From: an uncultured Bacteroidia bacterium
Lineage (GTDB): Bacteria > Bacteroidota > Bacteroidia > Bacteroidales > F082
Assembly: GCA_902802535.1 (NCBI GenBank)
Contig: CADCML010000060.1
Span: forward strand, 1-33,930
Direction of reading: 5' to 3'
Length of the DNA stretch: 33,930 nucleotides
Shown here: positions 23,856 to 32,774 of the stretch, piece by piece
Layout: every line of letters starts with the position of its first letter
Numbering within the stretch: position 1 is the first letter of the stretch
Translations under genes and position numbers: made by a program
The notes under the pieces: generated by a model
Databases searched by the model: none
Seen by the model: only the letters and a program-made list of their open reading frames with translations
What the model was told of the DNA's origin: nothing

Positions 23856-25592
23856 ATGCGAAAACATATACTATTCGTCCTCGCACTCGCCCTGACCACG
23901 CTCGGAGCGAGTGCTCAGTCGTTCCTTGAAAACAGTCAGGTGAGCGGCAGTTTCCAAACGGATGCGCAATACTACATGCTTGACAAAGGCATCGGCATTA
24001 CCGACCTCAATGGCAAGAAGTTTGGTATCAACGGCTTTGGAAAAGTGAATTACACCAACGGCAATTTCTCTGCAGGCCTTCGTTTTGAGGCTTTCTTGCC
24101 CGAATTGAACGGCTTCCGTAGTGAGCTGAATGGCGTGGGTCTGGCCAATTTCTTCGCCACCTACGACAATGGTTTCATCGGCATGACCGTAGGTGACATC
24201 TACGACCAGTTCGGTTGCGGTTTCGTGTTCCGCACCTACGAGGAATGGTCGTTGGGTATGGATAACGCCCTGCGCGGTGCGCGTGTGGTGTTGCGTCCTA
24301 CCCAAGGCGTGACCTTGAAGGCGGTGTACGGCCGTCAGCGTTATTATTGGGCTCCTTATCTGGAGCGCGATTTTGCCACCGACGACTATCGTGGCATCGT
24401 GCGTGGCGTGGATGCCGAATGGGATCTCAACCAAAGCATTCCTTCGATGAACGATTCTAAATTCAGGATGAGCCTCGGTGGTAGCTTCGTCAGCAAGAAA
24501 CAGGCCGACCAAAGCTCGTTCTATAACATTCCTGAAAACGTGGGTGCAGCAGCGGCGCGTATCAATTTGGGTTACGGTCGCGTGTCATTCAGCACGGAAT
24601 ATGCCTATAAGATCAACGACCCGTCGGCCATCAACAATTTCATTTATAAGGAAGGACGCGCCTTGATGTCGTCGTTGAGTTATTCACAAAAAGGCTTTGG
24701 TGCTGTCCTCCAAGTGAAACGTGTTGACAACATGAGCTTTAAGTCAATGTACACAGGCAAACAGAATGATTTGGACATCAACTTCATTCCACCTATTAAC
24801 TATACGCACACGCATAGCTTGCCCTCAATGTACACTTATTCGACCCAGCCCAATGGCGAAATGGCGGCTCAGTTGCAAATCAACTACACCATCCCCAAGG
24901 GTACGGCTCTCGGCGGCAAATACGGCACCAAGCTCGCCTTCAACATGAGTCAGGTGAACGACATTGTGCGCGACTCCGTCAAGTATGGCAATTTAATGGC
25001 GCTCAACCAACCTGGCACCTTGGGATACACTTCAAGGTTCTTTGCCATCAGCAAACATCGTTTTTTCCGTGACATCAATTTCGAAATTGACAAGAAAATC
25101 AGCAAGGACTGGCACTTGACTGCGCAATACATCAACTTGTATTATGACATCGAGACCATCGAAGGCCATGCCGGTGCTCCTGTCGTGAAGGCCAACATCG
25201 CTTTCTTGGACGTGACTTACAAGATTGACAAGAAGCAAAGCTTGCGCCTCGAATTGCAAGGCTTGTGGGAAAACGAAGTCCACAAAGGTTATGTGGTCGA
25301 GGAAAGCGAGAAAAAGGACTACCAGAAGCGCGGCGACTGGTTGGCGGCTTTGTTGGAATATTCCATCACGCCCCACTGGTCGTTCTCCATTGCCGACAAA
25401 TGGAATTACGGCAATCCCGTCGAGGAATACCGCGACCATTATTTCACTGGCACGATTACTTACATCCACGAAGCCACCCGCGTCATGCTGAGCGCAGGCC
25501 GTCAAAGCGAGGGCGTGGTTTGTGTGGGCGGTGTGTGCCGCACAGTGCCTGCATCAAGCGGCATTTCGCTGACCGTTTCAACGAGTTTTTAA
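23856..25592 (+). CDS. DUF6029 family outer-membrane-like protein
   Basis: The 578-aa protein has a signal peptide (1-20, ending ASAQ) and a long series of amphipathic strands with alternating aromatic residues, ending in a Ser/Thr/Phe-rich strand (ISLTVSTSF), as in beta-barrels. The start SQVSGSFQTDAQYYMLDKGIGI matches the DUF6029 family of Bacteroidetes. Function unknown; the position between a TlpA-like and an Omp28-like gene suggests an envelope complex. There is an internal CVGGVC pair near the C-terminus that could form a disulfide. Confidence 0.85.
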   Translation: MRKHILFVLALALTTLGASAQSFLENSQVSGSFQTDAQYYMLDKGIGITDLNGKKFGINGFGKVNYTNGNFSAGLRFEAFLPELNGFRSELNGVGLANFFATYDNGFIGMTVGDIYDQFGCGFVFRTYEEWSLGMDNALRGARVVLRPTQGVTLKAVYGRQRYYWAPYLERDFATDDYRGIVRGVDAEWDLNQSIPSMNDSKFRMSLGGSFVSKKQADQSSFYNIPENVGAAAARINLGYGRVSFSTEYAYKINDPSAINNFIYKEGRALMSSLSYSQKGFGAVLQVKRVDNMSFKSMYTGKQNDLDINFIPPINYTHTHSLPSMYTYSTQPNGEMAAQLQINYTIPKGTALGGKYGTKLAFNMSQVNDIVRDSVKYGNLMALNQPGTLGYTSRFFAISKHRFFRDINFEIDKKISKDWHLTAQYINLYYDIETIEGHAGAPVVKANIAFLDVTYKIDKKQSLRLELQGLWENEVHKGYVVEESEKKDYQKRGDWLAALLEYSITPHWSFSIADKWNYGNPVEEYRDHYFTGTITYIHEATRVMLSAGRQSEGVVCVGGVCRTVPASSGISLTVSTSF

Positions 25593-25621
25593 TTGATGTT
25601 TAAACCTAAACGATTGGAACT

Positions 25622-26892
25622 ATGAAAAGATTATTTAGAATAGGTATGGCGTTGATAGCCACTTCATTTATAAATTCGAGATGAATGGCATCGTTGGCAC
25701 GATTGACGAGGATGCCAAGATTGTGGTGCTGGATTTCCCGGCAGGAACGGATGTGACCCACATGACGCCGACCATCTCCATCTCAGCTTATGCAACCATT
25801 GAACCGGAGTCGGGCGTAGCCCAAGATTTTACCAATCCTGTGTATTATACCGTAACGGCTATGGACGGCACTACGGCACAATACATGGTCACAGCGGTGG
25901 TACATGATGCCGACAACGAAAAGAGCATCTTGTTGTTCCGCTTCGACGCATTGGATGATGACGGTGTGATCGATGAAATTCTCCATCGGATTGACTTCGT
26001 GTTGCCTGCCGAGACCGATATTACGCAACTGGTTCCCACCATTGTAGTGTCGGAAGGTGCTACAGTGAACCCTGCTTCAGGTGTGGCGCAAGACTTTACC
26101 AACCCCGTAACCTATACTGTGACGGCACAAAATGGTACCACGGCGGAATATACCGTGACGGTCATTTTGGAAGGTGGCGAAGTGGTGCCCACAGGCAAGA
26201 CGGTGCTCATTAAGGACTTCACCGGTGCCCGTTGCGTCAACTGCCCGGCTGCAGCCGAGTATGCCCACAATCTACAGCACCAATTAGACGAAGATCACAT
26301 CTTCATCATGAGCGTCCATGCTGGCTATTTGGCCCAGCCGATAGGCTCGTTCCCCGACTTTCTCACCGACGAAGGCACTGCTTGGTATAACAACCAAGAC
26401 AGAAATCCTTTGTTTACCGTTGACCATGTGGCTCTGACCGAAGGCAACACCCTCAACGAGGGACAAATTGATGCCCCAGTGGTTGCCGCTTTGGATGAAG
26501 AACAGTCGTTTGAGATTCTGGTGATTCCCGACTATGACGAGACAACACGTCAACTGAATGTGGAAACCAGAGCCGTAGCGTTGACGGAAATGGATGGAGA
26601 GTTCTACGTCACGGTTTGTTTGGTTGAAGACAATATCGTAGGCTGGCAAACTATTCCGGGTGGTGTCGACAAGGAATATGTGTTCCGCAACGTGTTCCGA
26701 GGCACACTCAATGGCGCATACGGCGAGGCGTTCGAAGAATACCATGTGGATTCCGACGATACTTTCTCTTTCAGCTATAGCACTGAAATCAATGCCGACT
26801 ATAATGCTGACGAGTGTTACCTGATGGTCTACGTCTACGACAAGAGCCAAGGCGACAAGATCCTGCAGACGGCAGTAAAGAAAATCAAATAA
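25622..26892 (+). pseudogene. Omp28-like protein with DUF5018-type repeats, N-terminal frameshift
   Basis: A lipoprotein-like start MKRLFRIGMALIATSF (25622) is read in one frame and stops at 25682-25684. The rest is in another frame, beginning ...YKFEMNGIVGTIDE from about 25669 and open to 26892. The usual C of the lipobox and a short linker are missing, so a deletion with a frame change near 25665-25675 is likely. The body has two DUF5018-like repeats (FPAGTDVTHMTPTI... and LPAETDITQLVPTI..., about residues 19-75 and 103-160 from 25681). A C-terminal Omp28/thioredoxin-like domain follows, with GARCVNCP (about 181-188). As read, translation could restart only at ATG 25681, giving a protein without export signal. 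Confidence 0.8.
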
Positions 26893-26910
26893 TTTGATGC
26901 GGAAGGTCGT

Positions 26911-28329
26911 ATGGTTTTCAATTCCATAGAGTTTCTCATCTTCCTGCCTATTGTGGTGACACTCTTTTATGTGCTGCCACAAAAGTTGCGATGGCTGATG
27001 TTGCTGGCGGCCAGCTGCGTGTTCTACATGTGGTTTGTGCCCAAATACATCCTCATTCTGCTCGTCACCATTGTCATCGATTTCTCGGCAGGGGTGCTCA
27101 TTGAGAACTACGCCGACCGACCCAAACTGAAGAAAACCTTTCTCGTCATCAGCATCGTGAGCACGCTCATGGTGCTGATGATTTTCAAATATTTGAATTT
27201 CCTCACGGAGAACCTGTCGCTGCTTTGTGCCCAATTAGGTATCGAGCGGCGCTGGGTGACCAACATCATCCTGCCCATCGGCTTGTCGTTCCACACTTTC
27301 CAGAGCATGAGCTATGTGATTGAAGTGTATCGCGGCCACCAAAAAGCTGAGCGGCATTTCGGCTACTATTCACTTTATGTGATGTTTTTCCCGCAACTGG
27401 TCACGGGTCCCATTGAGAGGCCAGGCAATCTGTTGCGGCAACTGCACGAAAAGAAGGATTTCCGCTACGAGAACATCTCGAAAGGCATGAGGCTCATCAT
27501 TTACGGCTTCTTCATCAAGATGGTGGTGGCCGACCATTTGGGTGCATACGTCGACAAGGTGTATGCCGCCCCCTCGGCCTACAACTCGTGGAGCGTGATG
27601 CTGGCCATGGCGTTCTATAGTTTCCAGATTTATTGCGACTTTTTCGGCTATTCCACCATCGCCTTGGGTGCTGCGAAACTGATGGGTTTCGACATCAGCG
27701 ACAATTTCCGCACGCCTTATTTGGCAAAGAGCATCGCTGAATTTTGGCATCGTTGGCATATTTCGCTGTCCACATGGTTCCGCGATTATGTCTACATCCC
27801 ACTCGGTGGCAGCCGTGTGAAGTTTGCCCGTTGGGCATTCAATATTTTGGTCGTTTTTGTGCTCAGCGGTATTTGGCATGGCGCGAACTGGACTTTCCTA
27901 TTTTGGGGCTTCGCACATGGATTGCTGCACATCGTTGAAAAGGCTTTGCGCAATCGTTTCCCTGAAAAGGAAATGAAATCCAAGTGGCTGAATGTCAGTC
28001 TCGATGCCTTGCGTATGGCCAAGACCTTTGTGCTGGTTACGCTGTTTTGGGTAATGTTCCGTGCTACGGACTTTGCCAACATGAAGGAAATGTTTGTGGC
28101 GGCCGTCACCAACTTTGGTGGTGGCGAAAGCCTTGGCGTGAAGCCCGAAATATGGCTCTATCTCGGCCTCTTCATCCTTTCCGACTTGCTGCTTTTCAAC
28201 ACCCGCTTCGACCAATGGTGTGAGAATAAGCCACTGGTTGTGAGGTGGTTAGTGTATGCGGTGCTTGTCTTCATGACCATCGCCTGTTCGAGTGTCAATA
28301 GTTTCCCATTCATCTATTTCCAGTTTTGA
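26911..28329 (+). CDS. MBOAT family O-acyltransferase (AlgI-like)
   Basis: The 472-aa protein is strongly hydrophobic with about ten membrane segments. It has the MBOAT signature: FWHRWHISLSTWFRDYVYIPLGG (H280/H283) and SGIWHGANW with the invariant His323. Such proteins move acyl (mostly acetyl) groups across the membrane to sugars of exopolysaccharide, LPS or other glycans. The following gene encodes an SGNH-like protein, the normal partner that places the acetyl group on the polymer. The ATG at 26911 lies 18 bases after the Omp28-like gene. Confidence 0.95.
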   Translation: MVFNSIEFLIFLPIVVTLFYVLPQKLRWLMLLAASCVFYMWFVPKYILILLVTIVIDFSAGVLIENYADRPKLKKTFLVISIVSTLMVLMIFKYLNFLTENLSLLCAQLGIERRWVTNIILPIGLSFHTFQSMSYVIEVYRGHQKAERHFGYYSLYVMFFPQLVTGPIERPGNLLRQLHEKKDFRYENISKGMRLIIYGFFIKMVVADHLGAYVDKVYAAPSAYNSWSVMLAMAFYSFQIYCDFFGYSTIALGAAKLMGFDISDNFRTPYLAKSIAEFWHRWHISLSTWFRDYVYIPLGGSRVKFARWAFNILVVFVLSGIWHGANWTFLFWGFAHGLLHIVEKALRNRFPEKEMKSKWLNVSLDALRMAKTFVLVTLFWVMFRATDFANMKEMFVAAVTNFGGGESLGVKPEIWLYLGLFILSDLLLFNTRFDQWCENKPLVVRWLVYAVLVFMTIACSSVNSFPFIYFQF

Positions 28330-28331
28330 CC

Positions 28332-29801
28332 ATGAAGAAGTTCTTGATACGCATATTGATGGCTGCCGCGATGCTTTTCGTCCTCAACTGGATATACACC
28401 AAGTGGTTTTTCAAGAAGGACGTGGCTGAACATTCCGACATTTTGGAATTGGTGTGGCAGGTGACGGAAGACAGTTGTCGCATCGTCTATCTCGGCGAAT
28501 CGTCGAACAACACCTGTGGAGGCCAGGAAACCGACAAAAGGAAAATCAGTGCCTATCTTGGCGAGTATTTCCCTGAAGTGAAGACGGGCGACATGACCAA
28601 GGCGGCCTCACATGCACAGACCTATTATTACCTGCTGAAAAACATTCCCAAGAAATCGACGGTGGAGACTGTGGTGGTGACCATGAACCTCCGTTCATTC
28701 GATGCCCGTTGGATTTATTCCAATCTTGAAACCCCGTTGCGGAAACAACTGGTGCTCATGGAAAAATATCCGCCATTGATAAACCGTTTTTTACTTGCCT
28801 TGAAGGCCTATCCCATCAGGAGCGAGGCGGAACTTGACTCACTGACGCGACAGCATTGGCGCGAAGACCCGCTGGTGTTTCCCTACGAATTTGAATGGGA
28901 CAACGTGTACCAATGGGATTCGGCCACGGCTTGGCAGGGACGCAACAATTACGAGGGCCAATACGACCCGAAATGGACGGAGCTGGTTTGCCATTACATC
29001 AAAAGCTACGGCTTCTTTCTCACAGACGACAACCCGCGCTTGAAGGACTTCGACGACATCGTCGCCTTGAGCCGCAAACGAGGCTGGCATTTGGTCTTCA
29101 ACCTTATGGCGGAAAATGTGGATAAAGCCAATTGTTTGGTAGGCAAGGACTTGATGTATCTGATGAAACATAACCACGACTATCTGATGAACCGTTACGG
29201 CCATTTGGAAGGTGTGACCGTGGTCGACAACCTCAATCTGGTGCGCGATGTCAACTTCATCGACCAGGACTGGACCACCGAGCATTATTATGAGGAAGGC
29301 CGTCGCATCATTGCCAAAAATGTGGCCGAGGCATTGAAAGCCTATTATCCCGATGAATACCGAGAAATTGACCTGAAATGCGACGAAGGGCATTACTTTT
29401 TTGGCGACGACGAATGCCAACTTGATGCGGACACGCCGTATGGTCCCACGCTGACCTTGTCTGCCGACAGCCTTCAAGAGGATTGGGAGCGGGTGAACGT
29501 CGCTTTCATGATGAGGCAAACAGACACTTTACATAAAACGCAACTCGTTGTTTCACTGCTTGTTGCTCAAGATAATGCCATAAATGCATGTTATGACGTC
29601 AAGCCGCAAATCCAGAAGATAGGAGCGTGGGATTTTGCCACCTTCGACTTGCCCGTCGATTCAACCATGCGGACGGCGCAACAGGTTAGGATATTTGTTC
29701 AAAACCCCTCCAAAAATGCCGTACAACTGAGGTGTATGGACATTTCTTTCCGTCCAGCCTATCTGACACCTGGCATTAAAGGGCAATCGATAACACGGTA
29801 A
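28332..29801 (+). CDS. SGNH-hydrolase-like partner of the MBOAT acyltransferase
   Basis: The 489-aa protein has one N-terminal membrane segment (about 5-22), placing the rest outside the membrane. IVYLGESSN (52-60) is a GDS/SGNH block I-like motif with Ser57, and DWTTEHY (Asp313, His318) a block V-like pair. This matches AlgJ/AlgX- or DltD-type proteins that work beside MBOAT enzymes. The C-terminal part (about 360-489) is a separate beta-rich domain, possibly carbohydrate-binding. The ATG at 28332 lies 2 bases after the MBOAT stop; a TTG at 28326 would overlap it. The 3' end overlaps trmO on the other strand by 26 bases. Confidence 0.8.
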   Translation: MKKFLIRILMAAAMLFVLNWIYTKWFFKKDVAEHSDILELVWQVTEDSCRIVYLGESSNNTCGGQETDKRKISAYLGEYFPEVKTGDMTKAASHAQTYYYLLKNIPKKSTVETVVVTMNLRSFDARWIYSNLETPLRKQLVLMEKYPPLINRFLLALKAYPIRSEAELDSLTRQHWREDPLVFPYEFEWDNVYQWDSATAWQGRNNYEGQYDPKWTELVCHYIKSYGFFLTDDNPRLKDFDDIVALSRKRGWHLVFNLMAENVDKANCLVGKDLMYLMKHNHDYLMNRYGHLEGVTVVDNLNLVRDVNFIDQDWTTEHYYEEGRRIIAKNVAEALKAYYPDEYREIDLKCDEGHYFFGDDECQLDADTPYGPTLTLSADSLQEDWERVNVAFMMRQTDTLHKTQLVVSLLVAQDNAINACYDVKPQIQKIGAWDFATFDLPVDSTMRTAQQVRIFVQNPSKNAVQLRCMDISFRPAYLTPGIKGQSITR

Positions 29802-30444
29802 GCTGTATTCCTTCCACCTTAAACTTTACTTCCATTTCGCCAAAAGCCATGCCGTAGACGCGCTCAGGGTCGGCTTGGTATTGCGGTCGTGGGTCGTGGG
29901 CTAAGACATCGATGAGACATTCCCTTTGGTTTTCAGGGACTTGTTGCAACAAAGCTTCGGGAAAATCGACTTCCAGAAGGTACTCTGCAGGTGTGGAGGC
30001 AAAACCACTGACCGCATCGGGATGGCTGTCGGTGTAGGCGATGTAAGGTTTGATGTCGTAGACGGGTGTGCCATCCATCAAATCTGCGCCTGATACATGA
30101 AGCACGGGCCCTAATTTCGGGTCGAGCTCGATGCTTTCCAACCTTACTGAGGAGAGCCCGATGGGGTTGGGACGGAATGGTGAACGGGTGGCAAACACGC
30201 CTTTGCGCACGTTGCCGCCCAAACGAGGCGGACGCACGGTGGGCGACCACGAATCGCGAACGGCCTCCGAGAACTGCCACAAGAGCCAGATGTGCGAGAA
30301 CTCGTCCAAGCCGCGCACCGCTTCGGGGCTGCGGTATTCAGGCTCGAAGACAATGGCAGCTTGCAGCGACGGGATGATGCCGCTTTGCCTCGGGATGCCG
30401 AACTTGGTTGGGAAGTCGGTGTGGATGTGGGCGATGACTTTCAT
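29776..30444 (-). CDS. trmO: tRNA (N6-threonylcarbamoyl-A37)-N6-methyltransferase TrmO
   Basis: The 222-aa protein belongs to the TsaA/VirR family. It has KFGIPRQSG (14-22), the LDEFSHIWLL segment, and the motif RSPFRPNPIGLSSVRL (about 87-102), which with DGTPVYDIKPYIAYTDSHPDA forms the SAM and substrate site. It methylates t6A37 in some tRNAs. I chose ATG 30444 (MKVIAHIHTDF) because similarity starts there; a longer frame to 30564 would overlap the asparaginase promoter. It is divergent from ansA. Confidence 0.93.
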   Translation of the reverse strand: MKVIAHIHTDFPTKFGIPRQSGIIPSLQAAIVFEPEYRSPEAVRGLDEFSHIWLLWQFSEAVRDSWSPTVRPPRLGGNVRKGVFATRSPFRPNPIGLSSVRLESIELDPKLGPVLHVSGADLMDGTPVYDIKPYIAYTDSHPDAVSGFASTPAEYLLEVDFPEALLQQVPENQRECLIDVLAHDPRPQYQADPERVYGMAFGEMEVKFKVEGIQLTVLSIAL

Positions 30445-30448
30445 ACCG

Positions 30449-30456
30449 CAAAGGTA
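30449..30456 (-). promoter_or_regulatory. -7 box of trmO
   Basis: TACCTTTG on the minus strand (30456-30449) lies only 4 bases from the trmO ATG, so the transcript would have almost no leader. No clear -33 TTTG is seen at 19-21 bases. Confidence 0.45.
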
Positions 30457-30484
30457 ATGAAATCTTTGATCCAATGGCGTTAAT

Positions 30485-30517
30485 TTTGTGGCGCAAGCGA
30501 AAAAAGCCTTACCTTTG
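30485..30517 (+). promoter_or_regulatory. Promoter of the asparaginase gene
   Basis: TTTG (30485-30488), exactly 21 bases, TACCTTTG (30510-30517): a full match to the Bacteroidetes promoter consensus. The leader to ATG 30539 is about 15 bases. It argues against the longer GTG-initiated frame from 30488. Confidence 0.85.
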
Positions 30518-30538
30518 CACCCACAAAAACGCATCTTT

Positions 30539-31573
30539 ATGCAAAACAACGAAGATATTTCCATTTTGGTGCTCTATACAGGCGGCACCATCGGCATGAT
30601 GCAAGACCCCAAGACGGGTGCTCTTGTGCCGTTCGATTTCGACAATATCTACGCCCATCTTCCTGTATTGAGGAATTTTGGCTATCAAATTGATTTCTAC
30701 AGTTTTGACCCACTCATCGACTCGTCAAACATGTCACCCGACTTTTGGATTCGTCTGGCGACCAAGATAGGGGAGGAGTATGAGCATTACGACGGTTTTG
30801 TGGTGCTTCACGGTTCCGACACCATGGCCTACACCGCTTCGGCTTTGAGTTTCATGCTCGAAAACCTCAACAAGCCTGTCGTGTTAACTGGCTCGCAGCT
30901 GCCTATGGGCATGGTGCGCAGCGACGGTCGCGAGAATTTCTTGGCTGCCATCGAAATTGCCGCTGCCAAAGATGACGACACGCCTATTGTCCCGGAAGTG
31001 AGCATCTTTTTCCAAAACCAACTGCTGCGCGGCAACCGTGCCACTAAATTCAACGCTGAGAACTTCAACGCTTTCATTTCGTCGAACTATCCCAACCTCG
31101 CCGATGTGGGCATACACATTAAATATAATAAGGAGCGCATCCTGAAGCCCAACTTCAAGAAACTGAAGGTGCACACCGAAATGGACCGCAACATCGGCAT
31201 CTTGAAGCTCTTCCCAGGCATTTCAGAGGATTTTGTGCGCCACGTGTTCAAGACCCCCAACCTGAAAGCCTTGATCCTGGAAACTTTCGGCTCAGGCAAC
31301 GCCACCACCGCCGGATGGTTCCTCAACGCGCTCAAGGAAGCCATTGAGGGCGGGCTCATCATCCTTAACATCACGCAATGCAAGGCCGGTTCTGTGGAAA
31401 TGGGGCGCTACGAAACCAGCCTCGACATGGCCCGTATCGGCGTCATCAGCGGCTACGACATGACCACTGAGGCTGCCGTCGCCAAGCTTATGTATCTCAT
31501 AGGAACAGGCCTCCCGAAGGAGAGAATCCTCGAAATACTGCAGATTTCCATACGAGGCGAGATGACCGTTTGA
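30539..31573 (+). CDS. ansA: Type I (cytoplasmic) L-asparaginase
   Basis: The enzyme hydrolyses asparagine to aspartate and ammonia. The 344-aa protein starts MQNNEDISILVLYTGGTIGM with the catalytic TGGT (14-17) and has HGSDTMAYTAS (90-100, Asp93/Thr94) and GSQLPMG with the SDGRENF segment. No signal peptide is present, so it is the cytoplasmic type. It has its own perfect promoter and is followed by a tRNA-Ser gene after about 120 bases. Confidence 0.95.
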   Translation: MQNNEDISILVLYTGGTIGMMQDPKTGALVPFDFDNIYAHLPVLRNFGYQIDFYSFDPLIDSSNMSPDFWIRLATKIGEEYEHYDGFVVLHGSDTMAYTASALSFMLENLNKPVVLTGSQLPMGMVRSDGRENFLAAIEIAAAKDDDTPIVPEVSIFFQNQLLRGNRATKFNAENFNAFISSNYPNLADVGIHIKYNKERILKPNFKKLKVHTEMDRNIGILKLFPGISEDFVRHVFKTPNLKALILETFGSGNATTAGWFLNALKEAIEGGLIILNITQCKAGSVEMGRYETSLDMARIGVISGYDMTTEAAVAKLMYLIGTGLPKERILEILQISIRGEMTV

Positions 31574-31623
31574 CCCTATAAGTCAAGCAATTGAAAATTT
31601 GTTGCAAGAAAAAATCAAATATT

Positions 31624-31656
31624 TTTGTTTGCCAAATGAAAAATTGTGTACTTTTG
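31624..31656 (+). promoter_or_regulatory. Promoter of the tRNA-Ser gene
   Basis: TTTG (31624-31627), 21 bases, TACTTTTG (31649-31656), a good consensus match, 40 bases before the tRNA. An 8-bp inverted repeat TTGCCAAA/TTTGGCAA (31629-31636 and 31653-31660) overlaps it. Confidence 0.75.
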
Positions 31657-31696
31657 GCAACGATTTCAGATAAGGTAGAGGGGTTAGGCAAGCACT

Positions 31697-31850
31697 GGAG
31701 AGATGTCCGAGTGGTTTAAGGAGCACGCCTGGAAAGTGTGTGTACTCCAAAAGGGTACCGCGGGTTCGAATCCCGCGTGGTTTAAGGAGCACGCCTGGAA
31801 AGTGTGTGTACTCCAAAAGGGTACCGCGGGTTCGAATCCCGCTCTCTCCG
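31697..31850 (+). tRNA. tRNA-Ser(GGA) with internal 66-bp duplication
   Basis: The 5' acceptor strand GGAGAGA (31697-31703) pairs with TCTCTCC (31843-31849), followed by the discriminator G. The anticodon stem CACGC/GTGTG with loop CTGGAAA gives anticodon GGA. The long variable arm of a serine tRNA and the T arm GCGGG-TTCGAAT-CCCGC are clear. Between the D arm and the acceptor 3' strand a 66-base block occurs twice, exactly (31711-31776, 31777-31842). Without one copy the gene is 88 nt, normal for tRNA-Ser; with both it is 154 nt. The first copy lacks an acceptor 3' strand. No CCA is encoded. Confidence 0.9.
31711..31842 (+). repeat. Exact 66-bp tandem duplication inside tRNA-Ser
   Basis: Both copies begin GTGGTTTAAGG in the D loop and end CCCGC at the T stem; they are identical over all 66 bases and directly adjacent. 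Confidence 0.95.
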
Positions 31851-31923
31851 CGGAAAGAAATGAATAGTTTAATCGGAACAAAGTAATTCATAATAGTAAT
31901 AATTAAAACATTCAAGCTAAACT

Positions 31924-32760
31924 ATGAAAAAATTAATTGCTTTCCTCATGGTTGCTGGCCTTATGACTTTTGGCTTCAGCAATCTCGTTGTTGCTCAAGA
32001 TGAGCAAGCGCAAACCGAGCAGACGGAACAGACCGTTGCTCCTGAACAAACTGAAGTTGCTCCTGCTGCAGCAGAAACAGTCCAAGACATCACTCCTGCT
32101 GTTCAAAATGACGCTAAGCCTACGACTTTCCGTGAATCCATCAAGAAGCAATTCATCGATGGTGGTCCTGCCTTCATGGGTATCGTGTTGATCATCCTCT
32201 TGATTGGTATGGCTATTTCCATTGAAAGAATCATTTATCTGACCCTGGCTACTGCCAACTCCAAGAAGCTTTTGGCTGGTATCGAAGCCAAGATGAAGAA
32301 TGGCGATGTTGAAGGTGCCAAGAAGCTTTGCAAGGAAACTCGTGGTCCCGTGGCCAGCATCTTCACCCAAGGCCTCATTCGTTATCAGGATGGTCAGTCG
32401 CTCGAAGAAGTCGAAAAGGCTATCGTCTCCTACGGTTCTGTCGCAGGTGGCAAGCTTGAAAGCGGTTTGAGCTGGATTGGTCTTTGCATCAGCTTGGCTC
32501 CTATGTTCGGTTTCATGGGTACTGTTATCGGTATGATCCAGGCCTTCGACGACATCGCCGCCGCTGGTGACATGAGCCCTCAGATTGTGGCCTCCGGTAT
32601 GAAGGTCGCTCTGTTGACCACCGTGTTCGGTCTTATCGCCGCTATCATCCTTCAGATTTTCTTCAACTTTATCGCTGCTAAAATCGAAAGCATCGTGAAC
32701 GACATGGAAGACGCTTCCATCTCCTTCATGGACATCCTCGCTAAGTACAACAATAAATAA
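31924..32760 (+). CDS. exbB: MotA/TolQ/ExbB proton channel protein
   Basis: The 278-aa protein has a signal-like N-terminus (1-24, ending VVAQ), a Gln/Glu/Ala-rich linker (25-65), then three membrane segments (about 82-106, 183-207, 226-250). The segment GLSWIGLCISLAPMFGFMGTVIGM is the ExbB/TolQ family core. With ExbD it uses the proton gradient to drive TonB at the outer membrane. A first hydrophobic N-terminus plus linker is usual in Bacteroidetes. It is followed by a small membrane protein and two exbD genes. Confidence 0.94.
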   Translation: MKKLIAFLMVAGLMTFGFSNLVVAQDEQAQTEQTEQTVAPEQTEVAPAAAETVQDITPAVQNDAKPTTFRESIKKQFIDGGPAFMGIVLIILLIGMAISIERIIYLTLATANSKKLLAGIEAKMKNGDVEGAKKLCKETRGPVASIFTQGLIRYQDGQSLEEVEKAIVSYGSVAGGKLESGLSWIGLCISLAPMFGFMGTVIGMIQAFDDIAAAGDMSPQIVASGMKVALLTTVFGLIAAIILQIFFNFIAAKIESIVNDMEDASISFMDILAKYNNK

Positions 32761-32774
32761 AACAAGTATCAATC

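Noticed and set aside
30445-30564. N-terminal 40-codon extension of TrmO
   Set aside because: It would cover the ansA promoter and lacks family similarity; MKVIAHIHTDF at 30444 is the natural start.
31583-31915. Minus-strand frames with a repeated GIRTRGTLLEYTHFP segment
   Set aside because: These are translations across the duplicated tRNA-Ser gene, not a repeat protein.
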